DNA of 34,477 bases from positions 1 through 34,477 of the forward strand of contig CAKZOI010000014.1 in assembly GCA_937136395.1 (NCBI GenBank). Direction: 5' to 3'. The notes under the pieces were generated by a model. It made no database searches and was not told the origin of the DNA. It saw only the letters and a program-made list of their open reading frames with translations. Of this stretch, positions 17,616 to 25,290 are shown in pieces. The translations under genes were made by a program, and so were the position numbers. The number at the start of each line of letters is the position of its first letter. Within the stretch, counting starts at the first letter, position 1. The stretch is from an uncultured Opitutia bacterium. Lineage in GTDB: Bacteria; Verrucomicrobiota; Verrucomicrobiia; Opitutales; Coraliomargaritaceae.

Positions 17616-17883
17616 TTTTCTTCGCCTTGTTCCGTTTGCTAATTGCAGCAGCCTTGGCTTTTGCGTCGGCTTTGCTGGATGCGCCCCACTTGCGCAAGCT
17701 CAAAAGCAGGCGCGTGGGTTTGCCTTTGCTGTCGCGCTCCGGCCCGGACACGCCAGCCATACGCGCGAGGAAAGATGCGCGGCGCGGGTTATCGCCGGAA
17801 CTAACCGGACGCTTTACACCGTAGTGCTTGCGACCGGCATCGTTCAAGCCGCCGCTAGGGTTCTGGTGCTTCTTACTTGCCAC
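17608..17883 (-). CDS. small basic phage protein, DUF6321-like, 91 aa
   Basis: GTG start. Contains GGLNDAGRKHYG, DNPRRASFLARMAGVSGPE and KPTRLLLSLRKWG, the order typical of the DUF6321-type family found near portal and terminase genes. Very Lys/Arg-rich, so nucleic-acid contact is possible but unproven. It overlaps the upstream gene end by 11 bases and the portal start by 8 bases, leaving no space. Confidence 0.8.
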   Translation of the reverse strand: MASKKHQNPSGGLNDAGRKHYGVKRPVSSGDNPRRASFLARMAGVSGPERDSKGKPTRLLLSLRKWGASSKADAKAKAAAISKRNKAKKNA

Positions 17884-18043
17884 GAGCTGCCCGCATGTTG
17901 TCGATCAAATTAGGGTAAGGGCGACCGGCCTTTTTAGCCGCACGCATAGCGCTGCGCTTTTTCTTAGACGATAGCGCCTTCGGCTTGCCCAAGTCCTTCG
18001 GGCGCTTCTTGTCCCAAACTTCTTTTTTCTTGCCGTATGCCAT
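17873..18043 (-). CDS. small basic protein, 56 aa
   Basis: Short ORF beginning MAYGKKKEVWDKKRPKDL, Lys/Arg-rich, ending RPYPNLIDNMRAARGK. Start overlaps the stop of the next upstream gene (TAATG) and its stop runs into the DUF6321-like gene. I recognise this pattern (GKP-x-x-LS-x-KKK then AGRPYPNL-x-DN) from other alphaproteobacterial phages at the same place, but no function is known. Confidence 0.8.
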   Translation of the reverse strand: MAYGKKKEVWDKKRPKDLGKPKALSSKKKRSAMRAAKKAGRPYPNLIDNMRAARGK

Positions 18044-18198
18044 TATGCCTTGTCCTTCTTTTTCGCCATTGAGTATTTCATGCCGCCATCAACGACGCGA
18101 CCGCTATACTGCTTGGCATATTCCTTAGCCGCTTTCATGCCCGGCTTTGTGTAAGCGAAGTGACGGGTCTTGCCGTCTTTCAAAATTACTTTAGGCAT
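18043..18198 (-). CDS. small basic protein, 51 aa
   Basis: Starts MPKVILKDGKTRHFAYT and ends MKYSMAKKKDKA. ATG overlaps the upstream stop and its own stop overlaps the next ATG (TAATG at both ends), strong evidence for a real coupled gene although it is short. It has a small beta-hairpin then helix pattern; role unknown. Confidence 0.8.
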   Translation of the reverse strand: MPKVILKDGKTRHFAYTKPGMKAAKEYAKQYSGRVVDGGMKYSMAKKKDKA

Positions 18199-18662
18199 TA
18201 TCCAACACTCCTGTCGCTAGTGCCAAGTTGGTTCTTGCCGGTTCCGTCTGTGCCTCCGCCAAGGCGGGAGCTACTAACAAGCGACCGGCGACCGGCGCGG
18301 CGAGCACGACGGCGCGACGATATACGCTTTTCCATAGCGGTAGCGCGTCGAATTTCCCTCTCTTCGGCAGCTGTGTCTTTCTCAGCTGCCGCTGCCTTTT
18401 GCGCCTTCTCATATTCTCGCATTTCCTCGGCGGCAGCATCGGGCGTCTTGCCGGTAATTACGTCTTCGAGATTAGCACCAAAATCACCGATTGGCTCAAG
18501 AACCTCTTCGTCGATGTCTCGGCCAAGATTTTTTACGTCATCCTCAAGGTCTTTAAGGTTTTCGTCGGCCTGACTTACAACACGGTCAAGCTCGCGCTCG
18601 ACGTCGTCAGGAAGAAGTTTCTTCTTGACCGTTCTTGTAATCTTTCTAACTACGCCGCCCAT
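18198..18662 (-). CDS. coiled-coil protein of the head-gene cluster, 154 aa
   Basis: A basic start (MGGVVRKITRTVKKKL), an acidic coiled coil (about residues 18-60), an Ala/Glu-rich helix and an Arg-rich region leading to a RRSLVSSSRLGGG tail. The tail resembles GG-x-R-x-LLSS motifs in small proteins of podovirus head regions and recurs in the next upstream gene (GGQRILLSS). The two may be related or interact. Function unknown. Confidence 0.75.
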   Translation of the reverse strand: MGGVVRKITRTVKKKLLPDDVERELDRVVSQADENLKDLEDDVKNLGRDIDEEVLEPIGDFGANLEDVITGKTPDAAAEEMREYEKAQKAAAAEKDTAAEEREIRRATAMEKRISSRRRARRAGRRSLVSSSRLGGGTDGTGKNQLGTSDRSVG

Positions 18663-18663
18663 C

Positions 18664-18885
18664 TTACAAGTCCGGGTTCAGCGGGTCGAGGCCTGAGCGT
18701 GCTTCCGCGCCACGATCAGAAGAAAGCAGAATACGCTGTCCGCCGGTGCGACGGGCACGTTGTTTGGCGGCAAGCTGCTTGCGCTTGGAGATTTCATCTT
18801 GCTCGATGCGCGCTTCCTGCTTCTCTTGAATTTCAGCAATCTTGGGGTCGGGCGGCGGCATCTTAACTTTGAAAAGGTTACTCAT
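18664..18885 (-). CDS. small helical protein with GG-x-R-ILLSS motif, 73 aa
   Basis: Start chosen at ATG 18885-18883 because GAGGAT lies 7 bases upstream; an upstream in-frame alternative would add 15 hydrophobic residues inside the gp13-like gene. The protein is MSNLFKVKMPPPDPK, a charged helix, then RARRTGGQRILLSSDRGAEA. It overlaps the upstream gene by 8 bases. Function unknown; it belongs to the same set of small head-region proteins. Confidence 0.75.
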   Translation of the reverse strand: MSNLFKVKMPPPDPKIAEIQEKQEARIEQDEISKRKQLAAKQRARRTGGQRILLSSDRGAEARSGLDPLNPDL

Positions 18886-19369
18886 CGTATATCCTCGAGA
18901 ACATAATATAATCAGAACCGGCAGGCCCATATCGGCGCAGCAAGCCTTCTTCCTCGAATTTTAGCGCGATTGCCCACTTAACTGCAACCTCATCTTTCGT
19001 ATCACAGGTGATTTGCATTCGGTGTAATTTCAGTTCGCGCGCTACTACGTCCAAGTATCGGCGACACATCCGCGTAAGCGTTATCGGAACGCTATTAAGG
19101 TGCTTGCTTCCCAGCAACCAGCTCTCGCACACACCGTCCCAGATGACGTGTGAACCAAAGCAGGCGACCATCTTACCGTTATGCACCGCCGTGTAGCTGA
19201 ATGGCTCGCTCTCAAAATAACGCAGCGCGTTGTCGAAGTCACCCATCTGCTCGTAACAAAGCAAATCAAACGGACGCAAGTCCATCGAGCGCGGGTGATA
19301 CCATTTGAACGGCACAATTTTCAAGTTGTCACTTTTGACAATCTCGCCCAGCAGTGTGTCATTTACCAT
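18878..19369 (-). CDS. T7 gp13-like / GNAT-fold internal core-type protein, 163 aa
   Basis: Order of segments LRPFDLLCYEQMG, SYTAVHNGKMVACFGSHVIWDGVCESWLLGS, then PITLTRMCRRYLDVVAR and MQITCDTKDEVAVKWAIALKFEEEG fits the T7 gp13 / DUF2833 family, which has an acetyltransferase-like (GNAT) fold but no proven acetyltransferase activity. In T7 gp13 affects head morphogenesis. It overlaps the terminase stop by 7 bases. Confidence 0.8.
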   Translation of the reverse strand: MVNDTLLGEIVKSDNLKIVPFKWYHPRSMDLRPFDLLCYEQMGDFDNALRYFESEPFSYTAVHNGKMVACFGSHVIWDGVCESWLLGSKHLNSVPITLTRMCRRYLDVVARELKLHRMQITCDTKDEVAVKWAIALKFEEEGLLRRYGPAGSDYIMFSRIYDE

Positions 19370-20919
19370 ACTTCAAAATCCGTGTTTGCCTGCATCTGCT
19401 GAAACTGTGGCCGACCATTCGGGTTGCGTGTCAGCATCCGATGCTCGCCACCACCCAACATCAAATACCCGTATGCGTCGCCAACGTGCGAGTGTTCGTT
19501 CTTGTTCGGCGCATCCCGGAAGCGTTCTTGACCGGCACCAACTGCGACGCGCTTAAAATGATAACCACCAGCCAAGGCCTTCCGCGTGCGCACGCAATCG
19601 CGTGCCACGAGGAGGCCGGGCTTGCCGTCGATCAGTCGGTTCATCGGCATCGCCCCAGCCTCTCGGCGAACCATAAAATCGTTGGATGCTGTTGGTTGTG
19701 CCCGTAGTCCCAACGTGCGCAAATGCTCAAAGGCCGTGACCTCAAAAATCTCATCTCTCTTCATGCCCGCCGGGTCACCCCAGATGAACACCTCTGCTTT
19801 ACCAAACTTCTGCTGAATGTCCGCCATCAGGTGATGCGCGAAACGCTCAAGCCCCATACTAAACGCGACCAGCTCATGCACGATGTGCCAGCGCCCGTTG
19901 CGCATCTTTTGCCCAAACACAGCAGCTGGGGTCAAACCAAAGTCCAACCCAACATGCACAGGCATGTCCGGCTCAATCTCAACATCATACGACATGAGGC
20001 TATCGGAGAACTCATGCCAGACCGGCTTGCCGTCCTGCACAAAAACATACTGCGCACCGGCGTAGCATTGTATCCAGTCGAGCGACTTACCGGCCAGCTG
20101 CTGCTCGTAGTAACCGGGCGGCAGGTTGTTCGTGTTCTCCGCCTTCGGATTGTTAATCCAATACTTGTTCGCGGAGTAAATCGCATCCTTATGCTCTTTG
20201 GTGCCTTCGGTGACACCGCCGGGTTGCTTGTAGAACTTCCAAGGATACTTGCCCCGGATGGGATTTTTCTCCGCCAGCTCATGCCACCAGTGGTCACTAT
20301 CCATCGGGTTGGTAGACATCCACACGCCGCGCCACGGACAACCGCCGTGCTTTTTCGTCGGGTAACGACCGACACGCGACGTCAGGCCATCGACCACCGC
20401 CTTGGGTAGCTCTCGCGCCTCGTCAATAAAACCGCCGGTCAATTCAAGCGACAGCAACTTGCGCACGTCGCGCGGCTGATCAAGCGCCAAAAATATAACT
20501 TCACAATCAAGACCCGGCACGCCATCGCGCTCCGGCAGCTGTATGTGATGCGTAATCGGTGGCGACCACCGCATCGACCCCCAAACATTCTCAGGAAAGA
20601 TTTCCTGCCACGTCTTAATCGTCGTGGTGCGCAGCTCAGGATACGAGTTACGAATAACAGCGAAGCGCGTATAGCGCACATTATCGACCGGCGACGGTGG
20701 CTGCTTCGCGGCACGCAACATAACCTCGGCAAGCGAAGCAAACGTCTTGCCGGAACCGACCGGCCCCATCAAACCACGCACAAAGCTATCATCGTTCAGG
20801 AACTGCCACGTTGTCGGGCTTTCCGAAAAATCCAAGTTAAGCCCACTCAGGGCATCCGTGGCCGCTTGGCCGCGCTTCCGGCGCGGCGAGCGGTCGCGCG
20901 CCTTACTCGCTCTCGCCAT
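19363..20919 (-). CDS. terL: terminase large subunit, 518 aa
   Basis: Start at ATG 20919 (MARASKARDRSPRRKRG); an upstream in-frame extension would overlap the zinc-ribbon gene by over 110 bases. Walker A GPVGSGKT at residues 52-59, Walker B GGFIDEARELP, and a C-terminal RNase H-like nuclease domain beginning HVGLDFGLTPAAVFGQ and containing IWGDPAG. Packaging motor and nuclease that cuts and loads phage DNA into the prohead. Length is normal. It overlaps the upstream gene by 17 bases. Confidence 0.95.
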   Translation of the reverse strand: MARASKARDRSPRRKRGQAATDALSGLNLDFSESPTTWQFLNDDSFVRGLMGPVGSGKTFASLAEVMLRAAKQPPSPVDNVRYTRFAVIRNSYPELRTTTIKTWQEIFPENVWGSMRWSPPITHHIQLPERDGVPGLDCEVIFLALDQPRDVRKLLSLELTGGFIDEARELPKAVVDGLTSRVGRYPTKKHGGCPWRGVWMSTNPMDSDHWWHELAEKNPIRGKYPWKFYKQPGGVTEGTKEHKDAIYSANKYWINNPKAENTNNLPPGYYEQQLAGKSLDWIQCYAGAQYVFVQDGKPVWHEFSDSLMSYDVEIEPDMPVHVGLDFGLTPAAVFGQKMRNGRWHIVHELVAFSMGLERFAHHLMADIQQKFGKAEVFIWGDPAGMKRDEIFEVTAFEHLRTLGLRAQPTASNDFMVRREAGAMPMNRLIDGKPGLLVARDCVRTRKALAGGYHFKRVAVGAGQERFRDAPNKNEHSHVGDAYGYLMLGGGEHRMLTRNPNGRPQFQQMQANTDFEVW

Positions 20920-21130
20920 TATCCGCCTCAAAATTAATACCGCCGGACTCGGTATAAAATTCAAAAAACGCAGAACCACAAGCGCCGCACTCAATCTGCT
21001 GCGCACCGTCATAAACACGACCCCGTGTCAGCTGGCCGCAAAAATCGCACTCCACAAAATCATCATAGAAGCGCACATAGTCCCGCTTGGGGAAATCAAC
21101 CACATTGCTGTTCGGTAAATCCTTACTCAT
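20903..21130 (-). CDS. zinc-ribbon protein, 75 aa
   Basis: ATG 21130 chosen because a long Shine-Dalgarno stretch (AGGAGGAGG) sits just upstream. Cys28-x2-Cys31 and Cys48-x2-Cys51 form one zinc ribbon. The acidic C-terminus overlaps TerL. Placed between the two terminase subunits, it may be a DNA- or protein-binding packaging accessory; that is inference from position. Confidence 0.8.
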   Translation of the reverse strand: MSKDLPNSNVVDFPKRDYVRFYDDFVECDFCGQLTRGRVYDGAQQIECGACGSAFFEFYTESGGINFEADNGESE

Positions 21131-21530
21131 CACTATCCTCCTCCTTGACCTCATAAGTCGTTGTCTTAGGGCCGGTCACATTGATACCAATCATGCTTGG
21201 CTTGTCACCGTCCGAGTTAGGCTCAAGCAAACCTCTGTGCTTGGCCAGAAGTCGCAACGCAGACAGTTTGTCATGCATCTCAACCTCAATCTGATTGCCG
21301 TGCTGGTTCGGCGTAATCTTGACCTTCTTAATCGAACGCCGCGCCCGGTCGGACAATCTATCCGACGCCATCACGCCGACATTGCCCATCTCGTCCCAGC
21401 TCAATACATCCGTAATCTCACCAGCTGCGATAGCCTCCAGCTCCTGCACCACCGCCTCGCGCTTGTCAGCGTCAGGCGATGCCAATGCGGCACGCTGTTC
21501 TCTAATCGTCATATTCGTCTTGTCGGTCAT
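21123..21530 (-). CDS. terS: terminase small subunit, 135 aa
   Basis: Predicted from position directly upstream of TerL and from the C-terminal segment MHDKLSALRLLAKHRGLLE. This is the conserved end of the small-subunit oligomerisation region in many phages. The N-terminal part has an AAGEITDVLSWDE helical region. ATG at 21530 with GGAGA upstream is preferred over an adjacent TTG. It would recognise the packaging site. Confidence 0.8.
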   Translation of the reverse strand: MTDKTNMTIREQRAALASPDADKREAVVQELEAIAAGEITDVLSWDEMGNVGVMASDRLSDRARRSIKKVKITPNQHGNQIEVEMHDKLSALRLLAKHRGLLEPNSDGDKPSMIGINVTGPKTTTYEVKEEDSDE

Positions 21531-21783
21531 CAACTATCTCCGCACCGCACGCCGCGTAGCCAGCTAAGTCGAGCCAGCTATCTTCGTGATCGGGTGATTG
21601 TATCAGCCGCGCCATCTTTACGCCAGCCATACATAACGCAACCTGTTCGGGCGTTACCTTCTTTTCCAACACCACCGACCATATGTCCGCAATGCGCTGA
21701 TGGTTTTCCAACATGCTGCCGTAGCTCTTGCCGCGCTGTTTTAGCGTAGCACCTAGGTTTTGTATTAGCGTTCTTGCTTTCAT
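21502..21783 (-). CDS. DUF6378-like phage protein, 93 aa
   Basis: Sequence features R-x5-YGSM (about residue 20), VTPEQVALCMAGVKMARLIQSPDHEDSWLDLAGYAACG match the DUF6378 family, common in phages and of unknown function. Its DSWxDxAGYAA motif is reminiscent of MazG/nucleotide pyrophosphohydrolase-associated helices, but that is speculative. AGGAG lies 7 bases before ATG 21783. The stop overlaps terS. Confidence 0.85.
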   Translation of the reverse strand: MKARTLIQNLGATLKQRGKSYGSMLENHQRIADIWSVVLEKKVTPEQVALCMAGVKMARLIQSPDHEDSWLDLAGYAACGAEIVDDRQDEYDD

Positions 21784-21915
21784 GATTTAGCTCCTAAAAT
21801 TTTGTGCGACACCCCCATACGTATAGGGAAGGGGGGCGGGGGGAAGGGGGTCGGTTTCTGCGGGATTGGTGCTGGCGCAGGCAGGGGTGTATAAAAGCAT
21901 ACGTCGGTTTGCATG
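21784..21915. promoter_or_regulatory. gene-free control region before terminase genes
   Basis: No gene fits here. The region contains a long G-rich stretch on the + strand (21826-21850), a perfect ATACGTAT palindrome flanked by C and G runs (21812-21828), and one arm of a 9-bp inverted repeat (see 21886-21924). No convincing -35/-10 pair is seen. It precedes the DUF6378-like, terS and terL genes on the - strand, so a packaging-site or regulatory function is plausible. Confidence 0.5.
21826..21850 (+). other. G-quadruplex-forming tract
   Basis: On the + strand four runs of three to six G are separated by AA, C and AA, which fulfils the G3+N1-7 rule with very short loops. The + strand is the template for leftward transcription, so a quadruplex here could slow RNA polymerase, or mark a replication or packaging signal. 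Confidence 0.7.
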
Positions 21916-21924
21916 TTATACACC
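21886..21924. repeat. 9-bp perfect inverted repeat at end of winged-helix gene
   Basis: GGTGTATAA (21886-21894) and TTATACACC (21916-21924) are exact reverse complements separated by 21 bases. The right arm contains the stop codon of the winged-helix gene. No T-run follows on either strand, so an operator or protein-binding dyad is more likely than a terminator. Confidence 0.6.
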
Positions 21925-22602
21925 TAGCGCCTCGGCAACGTCGCGCAGCGTAGGCACCCCCTGTCGCTTGGCAAGCCTTGCCCTGCTGACCTCAAGCGTG
22001 GCCTTGGTTATGGCATCAGTGCTGATGTCGGCTGGCATCTGACGCGCGTGGTTGATGACGTTGTCGAACAACACCACCTGACCGGTCGCCGCCTGCAATG
22101 CCCGCATGTAGGCATGAGCTATTTGCGAATGATTATCATTCTCAGACCTCTGGATTTGCGCTCCAGCCCGCGTGTCAGAGAGCGGTTGTGCATCCCCCAG
22201 ACCCCCTTTACTTTCAGGTATGTCATCCTGATCACGCACGAGCTGCAATGGCTTGGCAATATGTATCTCTTCCAAGCTAGGCAGCGCCATATCTACTTCC
22301 CACAGCACCTGATAGCGGTTGTTCTTCCAGCCGGTCTTAGTCTTCTGATAATCCTTCGGCTGTAGCTGGCGCACATACTTGAGACGCTTGAGCTTCTTCA
22401 CAGCGTTGTGGATGCTGCTGCGAGACTTGAGGTCTGTCAGCTCCATCATTGTCGCCATAGAAGGCCAACAGACGCCTGCACGATTGGTGAAGGCAGACAG
22501 TGCCATCAGCACGCGCAAGTCCGTCTCATTGAGCTGTCTGTCCTTTGCAGCACGCATTGGGCACACACTGTATGGCCGCTTGAATTCAGATAAACTTGAC
22601 AT
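21916..22602 (-). CDS. winged-helix (HTH_36-type) replication-associated protein, 228 aa
   Basis: Residues about 15-90 read as a winged helix: NETDLRVLMALSAFTNRAGVCWPSMATMMELTDLKSRSSIHNAVKKL. The WPS then S-R-S-x-I-x-x-A-V-K-x-L pattern is the HTH_36 / Rep N-terminal type. A flexible middle leads to a helical C-terminus (GVPTLRDVAEALGV). Such proteins can be replication initiators or regulators. It lies downstream of the repeat patch at 23356-23462 and upstream of another dyad, so it may bind one of them. AAGGAG precedes the ATG. Confidence 0.8.
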   Translation of the reverse strand: MSSLSEFKRPYSVCPMRAAKDRQLNETDLRVLMALSAFTNRAGVCWPSMATMMELTDLKSRSSIHNAVKKLKRLKYVRQLQPKDYQKTKTGWKNNRYQVLWEVDMALPSLEEIHIAKPLQLVRDQDDIPESKGGLGDAQPLSDTRAGAQIQRSENDNHSQIAHAYMRALQAATGQVVLFDNVINHARQMPADISTDAITKATLEVSRARLAKRQGVPTLRDVAEALGV

Positions 22603-22771
22603 TGTCTCGCTCCTTGTTCTTGTCGTAGCAACTGTGGCACCAATGCTCGAACGCCACGGGTTCTGTTTTGACTACAGCGGTGACGAAGTCATGCCGCTTG
22701 TCATCGCATATGGCGCACACCGTTCCGGCGCTTGACCACTGCATCTGAGCTTTAGAACGGGAGTTCGTCAT
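22586..22771 (-). CDS. small zinc-finger protein, 61 aa
   Basis: Cys19-x2-Cys22 and Cys45-x2-Cys48 (VCAICDD and WCHSCYD) form a zinc ribbon. GAGGTG precedes the ATG 22771. It overlaps the upstream gene by 20 bases and the winged-helix gene by 17 bases, typical of a coupled small gene. Function unknown; a replication or transcription accessory is possible. Confidence 0.75.
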   Translation of the reverse strand: MTNSRSKAQMQWSSAGTVCAICDDKRHDFVTAVVKTEPVAFEHWCHSCYDKNKERDNVKFI

Positions 22772-23330
22772 TGAACACCTCGTCTTGCTTCTCGGTTACA
22801 TTCACAACCTCGGCACCCGGAAAGACGTGCTTTGCCATAGTCACGGCCTTGTGGCCTTCCCAGTTGGCGAGGATGTTTGCCACCTCTTCAATGCAATACA
22901 CAACCATATCCCGGTTCTCACGCGATACCTTGTGCTGCTCGTCAAACGTGCGGGTGATAGCCAGCACCTTACCGTCCGGCATAGCTGCTTCCCAGAACTC
23001 ACCGGTCAGCTCCTTATGCCCGGCAGAGAGCGCCGCCTTTTCCAACGCCGCATAAGCACGCGCCATAATCTCGGCCTCGGTCTTAACCTCACTGCCCACG
23101 TCCTGCGTGATTGCTCTGTTCAACCGGTCGAGCTGTTCTTCGAACCTGCCACGCAAGTTATCATCTACAAGCTCGGGCAATCGGTCGATGCCCCATCGCG
23201 CCTCATAGTCCGACACAACCTTATCAAGCTCGACCAGTGCCGACCGCACCTTGCGGCTATTCACGCTATCACCATCTCGCTGTAGCATCTTATCGACGCC
23301 TCGTTTTGGCTTTGGTGTTCTTTTAGCCAT
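22752..23330 (-). CDS. replication-region protein with SSB-like acidic tip, 192 aa
   Basis: ATG 23330 is preferred over ATG 23339 because the AGGA ribosome site touches the latter but is nine bases before the former. A basic N-terminus (MAKRTPKPKRGVDK) is followed by a helical region (residues about 30-90). The rest is mixed and ends in DEVFNDELPF. That tail imitates the C-terminal tip of bacterial SSB (DDDIPF), which recruits replication proteins. The body does not look like an OB fold to me. First gene after the putative origin patch. Confidence 0.75.
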   Translation of the reverse strand: MAKRTPKPKRGVDKMLQRDGDSVNSRKVRSALVELDKVVSDYEARWGIDRLPELVDDNLRGRFEEQLDRLNRAITQDVGSEVKTEAEIMARAYAALEKAALSAGHKELTGEFWEAAMPDGKVLAITRTFDEQHKVSRENRDMVVYCIEEVANILANWEGHKAVTMAKHVFPGAEVVNVTEKQDEVFNDELPF

Positions 23331-23355
23331 TTTGTCCATTCCTATCTTAAAACCG

Positions 23356-23462
23356 TGTGATGTGAAGTATGTGATGTGATTAGTGAACCCCCTATAGGGG
23401 GTTTCACATCACACACACACAATGTGATTATCACATAATGTGTGAAATAAAGTTTTCACACA
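23356..23462. repeat. TGTGA/TCACA repeat cluster, candidate replication origin or operator
   Basis: This 107-base patch contains: TGTGATGTGA at 23356-23365 and again at 23370-23379 (14-bp period); its exact reverse complement TCACATCACA at 23404-23413; a CCCCCTATAGGGGG palindrome at 23387-23402 inside near-perfect GTGAA/TTTCAC arms; the dyad TGTGAT-T-ATCACA at 23423-23435; and a 9-bp inverted repeat TGTGTGAAA / TTTCACACA at 23439-23447 and 23454-23462. No gene fits; the last arm overlaps the end of the primase-helicase gene. Position between primase-helicase and replication-region genes supports an iteron-like origin. Confidence 0.65.
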
Positions 23463-25276
23463 TCAGTTAAGTCCTTGTTTATAAACACAATACCCTCATC
23501 AATGTAAATCACACGTTTGCTCTGTAACGCCGCTCTGGCATCCCTACGCTTACCCGCTGTCATGTCCGGAGTTTTCACACGGTGTTCTACTTTCCATCTC
23601 TCTATGTCACACTTTCCGCTCTTCTCTTTAGCCAGCACATTCTGCAATGCTTGCAGTGCAATATGCTGATCATTGGTAAGGCGTGCCCTGCGAATGTCCT
23701 TTTTGTTCTCCGGTTGGCTCAATTGTATCACGACTGAGCTGTCGCCGAGCATCGCCACCGGCACCATATCAAAGGTCATGTCGTCGAATGGTTCGGCATC
23801 CTTTTGCTTCTCACAATGCACCGTGAAGCTGTCCTCGTCTTTCTTGACACGCAACGCCGCATCGACCGCACCGAGGAGTGCTGTGCTGCCACGCATGCCC
23901 CTGCTGGCATCCTTACCGGCGTGATGCACACCGACCACAGCACCGTTAATGTGCCGCTGCACTGCATTACATGCCGACACAAACATACCCATATCTGAGC
24001 TGCTGTTCTCGTCGCCTAGGAGGCTCCTAGCAACCGTGTCGACGACACACAGGGTAAACTGCTGCCCGAGGCTATCAATCGTGCGTAGGAGCTTCTCTAC
24101 GTCCTCTTGCTCGGTCATATGCACCGCCATAGGCAGCACATACATAGGTGCGTCGGCTTCGATACCGACGTGCTGTTGCCACGCCTTGACACGCTTGCCG
24201 AGACCGCCAACGCCTTCACCGGCAATATACAGAACCGCGCCTTGCTTGACTGGGTTGCCGTGCCACGACCGGCCATAAGCAACCGACATAGCAATATCTA
24301 TGCTCAGGAAACTTTTGCCTGCGCCCGGTTCGCCATAAATGACCCCAAACCCGTGCTCTGTGAGCAGGCCATCCACCAACCATTTGACCGGCGGCATGTT
24401 GCGTAGATAGGACAAGTTATAGGTCGGATACACATCCGGGCCGTCTTCGACCTCGATGACCTCACCATCTGGCGTAACAACTTCTGTAGTGCAATCTGCA
24501 TTACTTACAAGCTCACGCAGCTCATCAGGTGTATGACCGGCCTGTAGCCAATCGTAAACGTCCTGCTTTTCTGACAGCCCCGGCAGGTCAACGACCTTAA
24601 CCTCTTTGGCTACGTCAATGAGATGGCTTGTCACCACCTGCGCGTGCTTCTGACCCGCTTGGTCGGCATCTGGCAAAATGACCACGCGCCGCCCTTCGAA
24701 GAACTTGTTGAGTTCTGCCTTCCACTTGCCTGCGCCGCCGTGTGACGTAGTAGCGACCGCTCCAAGTTCGATAAGTTTGTCTGCACATTTCTCGCCCTCG
24801 ACAATAAAAATGGTTTTGTCAGGCCGGGACAAGACGCCGTGCAAATTATATGGCAACGCCTCGACGTCCTGCATGTTGTAAATCCAACCGCCATTGCCGT
24901 CAGGCCGACGCTGCCGGAATGTCTTTGGCTCGAACCGCAACACCTGATAGCGCAGCTCGCCCTGCTGATCGACGTAGTTGTATACCTTGCTGAGAAACTG
25001 TGCCGGTTGGATAGACTTCTGCGTCTGCTTTGGTATGCCGAACTTACGTTCCAACACATCCGGGATACCGGCGAGCTGCGCGCCCTCGTGCTGACGCACA
25101 AGGTCGACTACGCCGCCGCCTTCGTTGTTCTCAAAATCAAACCAAGTGCCTTTGCGGAGGTCTACCTCTTTGGAGCCGCGATTGCCCCAACGCAAAGTGT
25201 GGCCGCGCCGTTCTTTTGGCTCGCCCCAATAATGTTTAGCGACTGTCTCTATGTGAGCGCCGATGTTGTTTGTCAT
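23456..25276 (-). CDS. TOPRIM primase - RepA-type helicase fusion, 606 aa
   Basis: ATG 25276 chosen: GGGAG lies seven bases upstream, and an upstream extension would run into the terminator hairpin. Residues 1-100 are a primase-type N-terminal domain without zinc cysteines (TWFDFENNEGGGVVDLV). TOPRIM follows with VEGEKCADKL (159-168) and LPDADQAG (201-208). The RecA-like helicase half has Walker A GEPGAGKS (315-322), Walker B LCVVDT (409-414) and a VVGVHHAGKDASRG motif (447-460). Primes and unwinds DNA for phage replication; with no phage DNA polymerase visible it probably loads host polymerase. The C-terminal 70 residues resemble a winged helix. Confidence 0.9.
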   Translation of the reverse strand: MTNNIGAHIETVAKHYWGEPKERRGHTLRWGNRGSKEVDLRKGTWFDFENNEGGGVVDLVRQHEGAQLAGIPDVLERKFGIPKQTQKSIQPAQFLSKVYNYVDQQGELRYQVLRFEPKTFRQRRPDGNGGWIYNMQDVEALPYNLHGVLSRPDKTIFIVEGEKCADKLIELGAVATTSHGGAGKWKAELNKFFEGRRVVILPDADQAGQKHAQVVTSHLIDVAKEVKVVDLPGLSEKQDVYDWLQAGHTPDELRELVSNADCTTEVVTPDGEVIEVEDGPDVYPTYNLSYLRNMPPVKWLVDGLLTEHGFGVIYGEPGAGKSFLSIDIAMSVAYGRSWHGNPVKQGAVLYIAGEGVGGLGKRVKAWQQHVGIEADAPMYVLPMAVHMTEQEDVEKLLRTIDSLGQQFTLCVVDTVARSLLGDENSSSDMGMFVSACNAVQRHINGAVVGVHHAGKDASRGMRGSTALLGAVDAALRVKKDEDSFTVHCEKQKDAEPFDDMTFDMVPVAMLGDSSVVIQLSQPENKKDIRRARLTNDQHIALQALQNVLAKEKSGKCDIERWKVEHRVKTPDMTAGKRRDARAALQSKRVIYIDEGIVFINKDLTDV

Positions 25277-25290
25277 TTTATTCTCCCGAT

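Noticed and set aside
23423-23435. CRP-type binding site (TGTGA..TCACA)
   Set aside because: The half sites are three bases apart instead of six, so the CRP geometry is wrong.
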